A DNA stretch of 64,000 bases from contig NZ_JADZ01000022.1 in NCBI RefSeq assembly GCF_000518645.1, forward strand, positions 62,001 through 126,000. Reading direction: 5' to 3'. The notes under the pieces are model-generated. The model saw nothing but the letters and a program-made list of their open reading frames with translations. It did not search any database and had not been told where the DNA came from. This document shows, piece after piece, positions 25,800 through 32,239 of the stretch; the first letter of the stretch is position 1, and each line of letters starts with the position of its first letter. The stretch is from Curvibacter gracilis ATCC BAA-807 (lineage in GTDB: Bacteria; Pseudomonadota; Gammaproteobacteria; Burkholderiales; Burkholderiaceae_C). A program made the translations under genes and the position numbers.

Positions 25800-26426
25800 C
25801 TAGGCCTGCAGGGCCAACATGAATTGGTCGAGCACAGCCAGGCTGTCTTCCAGGGCCCGTTGCGGCTCGCGGCCCCAGCTGGCGAATTGTCCGTCGATGT
25901 GCATGCGCGCCAAGCCATACACCAGCGCGCGCAGGCCCAGCACGTAAGCGTCCAGCTCGCCTGGCCGAAGTCGGCCTTGCTCCGCAGCCTGCTGCATCAA
26001 GTCGCGCATGCCCGCCCGCAAACGGTCGTTGCGGTCACGCAGCCCGGGGCTGTCGTAGTCGATCATGGCCCGGGTGGACACCACCTGGAAATGAGCCGGG
26101 TTCGCGAAAGCCCAACGCAAAAAGCCTTCGCCAATGGCACGGAATGCTGCCAGGGGATCATCAGGCGCTGCCTGGCGCTGGGCCTCGCCCACCGCTTGCA
26201 ACAAGCGATCCTGCGCCTCCTCCGCCACGGCGGTCAGCAAGGCGGTGCGGTTTTCGAAATGCCGGAAAGGCGCCCCGGGCGACACACCCACGCGTCGTGC
26301 CACCTCGCGCACGCTGACGGCCTCCAGGCCCTGTTCTTCAACAAGTTGCAAGGCGGCAGCAATCAGTGAGCGCCGCAGATCGCCATGGTGGTAGGCGCGT
26401 TCATCGGGGCTGGTGGGTGACGGCAT
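25800..26426 (-). CDS. TetR/AcrR-family repressor
   Basis: 208 residues. Helix-turn-helix LEAVSVREVARRVGVSPGAPFRHFENRTALL (about 34-64) and a C-terminal ligand domain containing FRAIGEGFLRWAFANPAHFQVVSTRAM of the WHG type. Divergent from a small lipoprotein gene; the 89-base gap between them holds two matching palindromes, so it probably represses itself and that gene. Ligand unknown. Confidence 0.9.
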   Translation of the reverse strand: MPSPTSPDERAYHHGDLRRSLIAAALQLVEEQGLEAVSVREVARRVGVSPGAPFRHFENRTALLTAVAEEAQDRLLQAVGEAQRQAAPDDPLAAFRAIGEGFLRWAFANPAHFQVVSTRAMIDYDSPGLRDRNDRLRAGMRDLMQQAAEQGRLRPGELDAYVLGLRALVYGLARMHIDGQFASWGREPQRALEDSLAVLDQFMLALQA

Positions 26427-26445
26427 CGTGGGGTTCTTCGTGGTG

Positions 26446-26462
26446 TGTGATCAATGATTACA
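26446..26462. promoter_or_regulatory. TetR operator copy 1
   Basis: TGTGATCAATGATTACA is a near-perfect 8-1-8 palindrome in the gap between the divergent TetR gene and the lipoprotein gene. It matches the second site at 26480-26496; centres are 34 bases apart. Confidence 0.65.
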
Positions 26463-26479
26463 TGCTACATTCTCCAAAA

Positions 26480-26496
26480 TGTAATCACTGATTACT
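26480..26496. promoter_or_regulatory. TetR operator copy 2
   Basis: TGTAATCACTGATTACT contains a perfect 7-1-7 palindrome (GTAATCA, C, TGATTAC). With copy 1 it brackets the divergent promoters; the spacing of about three helical turns would place two dimers on one face of the DNA. Confidence 0.7.
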
Positions 26497-26515
26497 TCAA
26501 TTTCACGGAGTGCCC

Positions 26516-26971
26516 ATGCCAAGTCTTCTCATCGCCAGCCGGCTAGCAGTTCAGACCTTGATCGGTCTGGCAGTCATCGCAGCCTGCCAGTCCCGCAGCG
26601 CCGCCCACGAGACAGAGGCCCCCCGAGCGGAGCAGCCGGCCGCGCAGGCCCCCGTTGCAGCACCCCGGCTGCGGGTCGATGCGCCACTGGCGGGCCCGCT
26701 CACACGCGGTGTGGTGGTGGTTCCTTTCCAGGCCGAGAACCTGCAGATCGCTCCGGTCTATGGAAGCGCTGCCGCCAAAGTGGTGCCACGCATCGGTCAC
26801 CTGCACCTGACCGTGGACAACGCGGCCTGGCACTGGGTACAGGCAAGCCCCGACCTCATCGTGCTCCAGGGGCTGGATGCGGGGCCGCACACCCTGCGCA
26901 TCGACCTCGCCGATGCCCAACATCAGGTGCTGCACAGCCAGACCGTGGGCTTTACGGTGCCGCAGCACTGA
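26516..26971 (+). CDS. Predicted lipoprotein, DUF6130-like
   Basis: 151 residues. The ATG at 26516 follows CACGGAG at a good distance; the overlapping GTG at 26510 is less likely. Signal sequence LAVQTLIGLAVIAAC ends in a lipobox (IAAC, Cys24), so it is a membrane-anchored periplasmic lipoprotein. The C-terminal half RIGHLHLTVDNAAWHWVQASPDLIVLQGLDAGPHTLRIDLADAQHQVL resembles the DUF6130 domain as I remember it. No function is established. It is controlled, by position, by the divergent TetR repressor. Confidence 0.75.
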   Translation: MPSLLIASRLAVQTLIGLAVIAACQSRSAAHETEAPRAEQPAAQAPVAAPRLRVDAPLAGPLTRGVVVVPFQAENLQIAPVYGSAAAKVVPRIGHLHLTVDNAAWHWVQASPDLIVLQGLDAGPHTLRIDLADAQHQVLHSQTVGFTVPQH

Positions 26972-27114
26972 GACCTGCCCTGCCGGGTGGGTGATGAGGC
27001 CGGGCGACGCACAGCCCGGCAGCAACTGAGGCTGTCCTTGAGCCAAGTTCAGGTCTGCGCAGGGTTGGCCGCGACATCAGCGCAGCCTCGCCGATGACCG
27101 CCCGGGCGCTTGAA

Positions 27115-28002
27115 TCAGGGGGCCATGCGCTGCGCCAGAAAATCCAGAAAGCACTGGATCCGCGCCGAGAGCTGCGTGTTGCGGTAGTACACCGCATGCA
27201 CGGCCTGCAGGTGTTCGACCGTGTCCTTCACCAGCAGGGGGACGAGGTCGCCGCGTGCGAGATCGTCGCGGGTCATGAAATCGGCCAGGCAGGCAATGCC
27301 TTGCCCTGCCAGCGCAAGCTGGCGCACGGTCTCGCCGCTGGAGGCCTTGATGCTCGGCCGCGTCAGGCAGGTGTCGCCCTGTTCGCTGCGCAAGGGCCAG
27401 TGGTTGAGGCTTTCCGGCTGCGTGAAGCCGAGCAGCCGATGGTGGCGCAGGTCGGCCACCTGTTTGGGCCGCCCATGCGCTTCGAGATAGGCCGGTGACG
27501 CAAGCACACGCAGCCGAAAGCTCCCCAGAGCACGGGCATGCAGCGTCGAGTCCTGCAGCGTGCCGATGCGGATCGCCACGTCCGTGCGCTGCTCGATCAG
27601 ATCGATGATGTTGTCACTGCTGTGCAGCTCCAGCTCGATGTCGGGATAGCGTTCGCAAAACGCCCCGACCAGGGGCACGACCACATGCAGCATGAAGGGC
27701 GAAGCCGCGTTCACGCGCAAGCGCCCTGCCGGACGCTGGTGGCGAGAGGCCATCTGATCTTCCGCCGACTCCACCGCATCGAGGATGCTGCGCGCGTGCT
27801 GAAGAAAGACTTCGCCTTCTTCGGTCAGCTCCAACTTGCGTGTGGTGCGCCGCATGAGCGTGGTGCCCAGCTTGCGCTCCAGCCGGCCCAGGGCGCGGCT
27901 GATGCCGGAGACGGTCTGTTCGAGCTGTTCGGCTGCCGCCGTGATCGAGCCGCTGTCGATCACGGTGGTGAAGGCCTGAAGTTCTTCGAGGCTGATTTTC
28001 AT
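27115..28002 (-). CDS. LysR-family transcriptional regulator
   Basis: 295 residues from the ATG at 28002 (MKISLEELQAFTTVIDSGSITAAAEQLEQTVSGISRALGRLERKLGTTL), the canonical LysR N-terminus; the open frame extends further upstream without family similarity. A C-terminal periplasmic-binding-type effector domain starts near residue 90 (LRVNAASPFMLHVVVP). It belongs to the group that clusters with MFS transporters and is divergent from one here, with 97 bases between starts. A T-N11-A type site overlaps its 5' side. Confidence 0.92.
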   Translation of the reverse strand: MKISLEELQAFTTVIDSGSITAAAEQLEQTVSGISRALGRLERKLGTTLMRRTTRKLELTEEGEVFLQHARSILDAVESAEDQMASRHQRPAGRLRVNAASPFMLHVVVPLVGAFCERYPDIELELHSSDNIIDLIEQRTDVAIRIGTLQDSTLHARALGSFRLRVLASPAYLEAHGRPKQVADLRHHRLLGFTQPESLNHWPLRSEQGDTCLTRPSIKASSGETVRQLALAGQGIACLADFMTRDDLARGDLVPLLVKDTVEHLQAVHAVYYRNTQLSARIQCFLDFLAQRMAP

Positions 28003-28003
28003 T

Positions 28004-28020
28004 CTTGACTCCGAATCAAG
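28004..28020. promoter_or_regulatory. LysR-type T-N11-A box
   Basis: CTTGACTCCGAATCAAG has inverted arms CTTGA and TCAAG and includes T-N11-A spacing. It lies immediately upstream of the LysR start, between the divergent regulator and transporter genes. Confidence 0.5.
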
Positions 28021-28099
28021 AGAATTCTGCCTGATACCGGCTTTATCGGAATCAATCGGCTCTGGATACTGCGCGCTCCCCATCTTGATAGGAGCCCCC

Positions 28100-29302
28100 A
28101 TGCCACTTGCCCTGCTCGCGCTGACCCTCAGCGCTTTCGCCATCGGGACGACCGAGTTCGTCATCGTCGGCCTGATCCCCACCATCGCAACCGATCTGGC
28201 CATCGGCCTGCCCTCTGCCGGCCTGCTGGTCAGCCTGTATGCGCTGGGCGTCGCTGTCGGCGCACCGGTGCTCACCGCCCTGAGCGGCAAGCTGCCACGC
28301 AAGAAGGTGCTGCTGTCGCTGATGGCGCTTTTCACGCTGGGCAACCTGATGGCCTGGCAGGCGCCCGGCTACGAGACCTTGATCGCGGCCCGCGTGCTGA
28401 CCGGTCTGGCGCATGGGGTGTTCTTCTCGATCGGCTCGACCATCGCCACCGGCCTGGTGCCCAAGGAAAAGGCCGCCAGCGCAATCGCCATCATGTTCAC
28501 CGGCTTGACGGTGGCGCTGGTCACCGGTGTGCCGCTGGGAACCTTCATCGGCCAGCATTTCGGTTGGCGCGCCACCTTTCTTGCGGTGTCGGTGCTGGGT
28601 GTGATCGCCTTCATCGGCAGCCTGCTGTTCGTGCCCAGCCAGCTTCGGCACACCCCGCCGGCGTCCCTGGCGCAGCAGGCCCGTGTGCTGGCCGAGCCGC
28701 GCCTGCTGCTGGTCTACGCCAAGACCGCGATCGGCTACGGGGGCAGTTTCATTCCCTTCACCTTTCTGGCACCGATCCTGCAGGACATTTCGGGCTTCAC
28801 ACCCGGCGCGGTGGTCTGGGTGATGTTGGTCTATGGCGTGTCCGTGGCCGTCGGCAACCTATGGGGTGGCAGGCTGGCCGACCGCCAGGGGCCGATTCCC
28901 GCGCTGCAGATCATCTTCGCCCTGCTGGCCGCCGTGCTGCTGGCGCTGACCTTCACCGCGCCACACCCCTGGCTTGCGGTTGCGACGGTGTTGCTGTGGG
29001 GCGCGGTGGCCTTCGGCAACGTGCCCGGGCTGCAGGTCTACGTGGTGCAGCAGGCCGAGCGCGTTGCCCCCCACGCCGTGGACGTGGCCTCGGGCCTGAA
29101 CATCGCCGCCTTCAACCTCGGCATCGCGGGCGCCGCCTGGGCCGGCGGCTTGATCGTCACCCACCTCGGCTTGATGCACACGCCGTGGATCGGTGCGCTG
29201 GTGGTTCTGGTGTCACTGGGGCTGACCTGCTGGAGCGGCGCGCTGGATCGGCGCGGCGGCGTGCCGGTGCGTTTCAACGGTGCACGCCCGACCGCCCATT
29301 GA
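28100..29302 (+). CDS. MFS efflux transporter, AraJ/YdhP-like
   Basis: Inner-membrane, proton-driven exporter of 12 helices, 400 residues. ATG at 28100 follows AGGAG at 28090-28094; an ATG five codons upstream is less well placed. Family signature ALTLSAFAIGTTEFVIVGLIPTIATDL at the N-terminus and ALGVAVGAPVLTALSGKLPRKKVLL (motif A), RVLTGLAHGVFFSIGSTIA (motif B/C-like). This DHA1 subgroup exports sugars, purine analogues or drugs. Divergent LysR regulator probably controls it. Confidence 0.9.
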   Translation: MPLALLALTLSAFAIGTTEFVIVGLIPTIATDLAIGLPSAGLLVSLYALGVAVGAPVLTALSGKLPRKKVLLSLMALFTLGNLMAWQAPGYETLIAARVLTGLAHGVFFSIGSTIATGLVPKEKAASAIAIMFTGLTVALVTGVPLGTFIGQHFGWRATFLAVSVLGVIAFIGSLLFVPSQLRHTPPASLAQQARVLAEPRLLLVYAKTAIGYGGSFIPFTFLAPILQDISGFTPGAVVWVMLVYGVSVAVGNLWGGRLADRQGPIPALQIIFALLAAVLLALTFTAPHPWLAVATVLLWGAVAFGNVPGLQVYVVQQAERVAPHAVDVASGLNIAAFNLGIAGAAWAGGLIVTHLGLMHTPWIGALVVLVSLGLTCWSGALDRRGGVPVRFNGARPTAH

Positions 29303-29811
29303 GCCTCGGGCCTCGCCCGAGGGCGATGGAGCGAGAACCCAGGCCCTGAATGACCCATGGCCCTGAGGCAGGTCGACGGATCTGACGCGGGCTTTTGCGT
29401 GGGCCTGCTTCGGACCAGGCACCAGCCAGCACTGTGGCGTGCCGGCGACAGGCGATACGAATATCGATATTCAATAAATACCGGCGAATACATCATTTCA
29501 TTCGCCCACCCGATACAACACCTTCGAGCATTTTGAAATCATATGCAAAGGTGCTCCCCGAAGGGCATGCGGACGAATATCCGGCACTCACTTCCATCCA
29601 CCGATGTGCGCCGACAATATTTTTCAATGCATCTTCGAATTCCTGATATGGCCTGAACCGAGCCCTCTCTAGAGTGACAACTTCAAACCCGGACAGTGGC
29701 CCATGACCGAAATAAGTCGGCGGACGTCACCTGACCACCCCCGTTATCGGGGTTCGGGCCTTGAAATCACTTTTCACCTCGATTCACCTATTAACTCATT
29801 CAGGAAAACCC
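29303..29811. other. 509-base AT-richer gap before porin, with palindromes
   Basis: No convincing gene. The DNA is clearly less GC-rich than its surroundings between about 29450 and 29660. It has the perfect 14-bp palindrome GAATATCGATATTC (29459-29472) and an inverted repeat GGCGAAT/ATTCGCC with a 10-base spacer (29483-29506). It probably holds the porin promoter, a long 5' leader and regulator sites. Short open frames here have atypical composition and no family features. Confidence 0.5.
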
Positions 29812-31014
29812 ATGCAGATTCGATTTGTCCGCTCAGCCCTTTCCACCGCCGCCGTGCTGACCCTGGCCCTGGGCGCCAGCGCCCACGCCCAATCGTCAGT
29901 CACCCTGTTCGGTGTGGTCGACCTGGCCTTTGAAAGCGTGAAGAGCAATGCCGGCCGCCAAAGCGGCATCGCGCCCTCGGGCAACACCGCCAGCCGCCTG
30001 GGCTTTCGCGGCACCGAAGACCTGGGCGGTGGCCTGGCTGCCAGCTTCTGGCTCGAAGCCGCGATCGCGGCCAACAGCGGCATCGGCAGCAGCGGCACCA
30101 CCACCAACAACGGCGCCACCTCGACGGGCGCCGTGGCCGCCGGTGGCCTGACCTTCAACCGCCGGGCCACCGTGAGCCTGTCGGGCAACTTCGGTGAAGT
30201 GCGCCTGGGTCGCGACATCGTGCCCAGCTTCTGGAACTACACCGTCTTCGATCCCTTCGGGGCCGGCAGCGTGGGCGCCATCATCACCAACTACACCGGT
30301 GCGGCCACCACCTTTGTGCGTGCCTCCAATGGCGTGAGCTACCTGCTGCCCAGCAATCTGGGGGGCTTCTATGGTCAGGGCACCGTCGCCTTCGGCAACC
30401 AGGCCAGCACCGCCACCCAGACCAACAGCGCCGGCACCACGGTGGACTCGTCGGAGAACGGCCGGTATTACGGCCTGCGCGCCGGTTATGCCAAGGGCCC
30501 GATCGACGTGGCCGCCGCCTACGGCCAGACCAAGTACATCAACAATGGCGCACAGTCGTTCGGCAACGCCACCAACAGCCTGGGCGCGTTTGGCAGCTTC
30601 GGCAACTACACCGACACCAACTTCGGCGGCTCGTACGACTTTGGCGTGGCCAAGCTGCTGGCCACGGTGTCGCAGCAAAAGTACAACGACTTCATCAGCC
30701 TGGGCAACTCCAAGGCCGTCAAGGGTTGGTCGCTGGGCGTGAACGCACCGGTGGGTGCGGGCAACGTGCTGGCCCAGTTGAGCAGCGCCAAGCTCGACAG
30801 CGCCGGCAAAGCCAACAAGTTTGCCGTGGGTTATGTCTACAACTTCTCGAAGAGCACCGCGGTGTACGGCACCGTGGCACGCGTGAGCAATTCGGGTGGT
30901 GCCAGCCTGAATGCGGCCTCGTTCAGCTCGGCCGGCTTTGGCGGTGTGAACGGTGCGGCCAACGTGAACGGCTCGTCCACCGGTATTGACGCCGGTATCC
31001 GCGTGCGCTTCTGA
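29812..31014 (+). CDS. Trimeric outer-membrane porin (Gram-negative porin family)
   Basis: General diffusion porin of the betaproteobacterial (OmpC/PorB-like) type, 400 residues. The ATG at 29812 follows CAGGAAAA. Signal peptide RSALSTAAVLTLALGASAHAQ; the mature protein begins SSVTLFGVVDLAFESVKSN, the classic first strand. Glycine/serine-rich beta-strands and ASRLGFRGTEDLGGGLAASFWLE and GEVRLGRD follow, with terminal phenylalanine in AGIRVRF needed for BAM assembly. It ends at a strong terminator. Expression from a long regulated leader is likely. Confidence 0.93.
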   Translation: MQIRFVRSALSTAAVLTLALGASAHAQSSVTLFGVVDLAFESVKSNAGRQSGIAPSGNTASRLGFRGTEDLGGGLAASFWLEAAIAANSGIGSSGTTTNNGATSTGAVAAGGLTFNRRATVSLSGNFGEVRLGRDIVPSFWNYTVFDPFGAGSVGAIITNYTGAATTFVRASNGVSYLLPSNLGGFYGQGTVAFGNQASTATQTNSAGTTVDSSENGRYYGLRAGYAKGPIDVAAAYGQTKYINNGAQSFGNATNSLGAFGSFGNYTDTNFGGSYDFGVAKLLATVSQQKYNDFISLGNSKAVKGWSLGVNAPVGAGNVLAQLSSAKLDSAGKANKFAVGYVYNFSKSTAVYGTVARVSNSGGASLNAASFSSAGFGGVNGAANVNGSSTGIDAGIRVRF

Positions 31015-31038
31015 TCACCTTCAACAGCGCAGTCACGC

Positions 31039-31071
31039 AAAAGCCGCCACCTTCGGGTGGCGGCTTTTTTT
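31039..31071 (+). terminator. Rho-independent terminator of porin
   Basis: AAGCCGCCACC, TTCG loop, GGTGGCGGCTT followed by a run of T. Ten-plus-base GC stem with a UUCG tetraloop, 25 bases after the porin stop. Confidence 0.93.
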
Positions 31072-31078
31072 CGCCTCC

Positions 31079-31113
31079 AAAAAAAATCCCCCGGCCATAG
31101 ACTGACCGGGGGA
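31079..31113 (-). terminator. Strong minus-strand terminator with no adjacent gene
   Basis: TCCCCCGG and CCGGGGGA form an 8-bp stem, and eight A on the plus strand (31079-31086) give a U-run on the minus-strand RNA. The nearest minus-strand gene already has its own terminator at 31316-31339, so this one may end a small RNA. A further stem, CTGAC/GTCAG (31119-31132), lies just inside. Confidence 0.75.
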
Positions 31114-31212
31114 TTCAACTGACGAAAGTCAGAGCTAGGAGACATCGCAAAAGCGCAGGCGGCTTTTGGGGCCCACCGAAACATTTTCCTCAAAATAATC
31201 CGGCCCTGCGCT

Positions 31213-31271
31213 CAATGGATATTCTGCCCGGAATGGAAAATCAGGTGATTATCATTTTGCATATCCATTGT
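31213..31271. repeat. 10-bp inverted repeat spanning 59 bases
   Basis: CAATGGATAT (31213-31222) and ATATCCATTG (31262-31271) are perfect inverted copies 39 bases apart in AT-rich intergenic DNA between the porin and nitroreductase. Between them is an AT-rich stretch with TGATTATCATTTTGC, loosely like a Fur site. It could be a looping operator or the promoter region of a minus-strand small RNA. Confidence 0.45.
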
Positions 31272-31315
31272 TGGAGATAATCAGCCAGCACTCAACCATG
31301 CGAATGCCAGACATA

Positions 31316-31339
31316 AAAAAACCCGGCACCTGGCCGGGT
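31316..31339 (-). terminator. Terminator of nitroreductase/rhodanese unit
   Basis: On the minus strand, ACCCGGC, five-base loop, GCCGGGT followed by six U. It lies 29 bases after the nitroreductase stop at 31368. Confidence 0.9.
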
Positions 31340-31367
31340 CCAAAGGGCAGCCATCGAGCACCCGGCT

Positions 31368-32210
31368 TCAGGTCAGCTCAAACCCCTGCCAGGTGATGAA
31401 GCGGCGCAGATGATCCCGCCCCGACAGGCTTTGCGGCCCGGCCACACGCTGGCTGGCCTGCTGCGACCAGGGCACCGGGGGCAGGCCCTGATCGCGTTGA
31501 AAGGCCTGGATGGCCTGGTCGTACTGCGGCACCTCGCGGGCCTCGGCCTCGGCGCTGTAGTGCTCGTGGTGCAGCACCACCGACTGGGCCAGGCGCGGCT
31601 TCACGGCGGCAGGCTGGGCCGGATCGGGGTGACCCACACACAGGCCGAACAACGGAAACACATGCGCCGGCAGCTTGAGTTCGGCCGCCACTTCGGGGGC
31701 CCGGTTGCGCAAGGCACCGATGTAGACGGTGCCCAGGCCCAGAGCCTCGGCGGCCACCACCGCGTTCTGGGCGGCCAGCGAGGCATCGATGCTGGCGACC
31801 AGAAACTGCTCCAGGTATTGGTTCGCATCCGAGGGCAGGCCCAGGCCCTGGGCCACGCGGTCCAGGCGCGACAGATCGGCCAGCCAGACCAGGAACAGCG
31901 GCGCCTGGCGGATGTGGGCCTGGTCACGCGACCATTCCGACAGGCGCGCCTTGCGCTCGGGGTCGGTCACCGCCAACACACTCCAGGCCTGCAGGTTGGA
32001 CGAGGTGGGAGCCGACTGGGCGGCCGCCACCAGGTGGGCCAGCGTGCCCTCGGGCAGGGCATCGGGCAGGTAGGCCCGCACCGAGCGGTGGGCCAGCAGG
32101 TGTTGCAGCACTGCGGTGTTGGCCCCTGCTGGTGGCGTGGGCAGTGCGGCCTGGGCGTTGGCATAGCGGGCGGCCAGCGCCGGGTTCAGGTCATAGGGGT
32201 TCTGACTCAT
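31368..32210 (-). CDS. NfsA-like nitroreductase family protein
   Basis: FMN-dependent NAD(P)H oxidoreductase, 280 residues. FMN-binding N-terminus HRSVRAYLPDALPEGTLAHLVAAAQSAPTSSNLQAWSV, a middle segment ALGLGTVYIGALRNRAPEV, and LFGLCVGHPDPAQPAAVKPRL typical of NfsA/FRP-type enzymes. It is cotranscribed with the upstream thiol-dioxygenase/rhodanese gene (29-base gap) and ends at a good terminator. NfsA-like enzymes can also supply reduced FMN to monooxygenases, so a link to the flavin monooxygenases is conceivable but unproven. Confidence 0.88.
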   Translation of the reverse strand: MSQNPYDLNPALAARYANAQAALPTPPAGANTAVLQHLLAHRSVRAYLPDALPEGTLAHLVAAAQSAPTSSNLQAWSVLAVTDPERKARLSEWSRDQAHIRQAPLFLVWLADLSRLDRVAQGLGLPSDANQYLEQFLVASIDASLAAQNAVVAAEALGLGTVYIGALRNRAPEVAAELKLPAHVFPLFGLCVGHPDPAQPAAVKPRLAQSVVLHHEHYSAEAEAREVPQYDQAIQAFQRDQGLPPVPWSQQASQRVAGPQSLSGRDHLRRFITWQGFELT

Positions 32211-32239
32211 GGGTTCTCCGGTGGGTGGTGTGAAGTGGG

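Noticed and set aside
29395-29646. Short plus-strand frame in the gap before the porin
   Set aside because: No ribosome-binding site, atypical composition and overlap with palindromes; better read as regulatory DNA.
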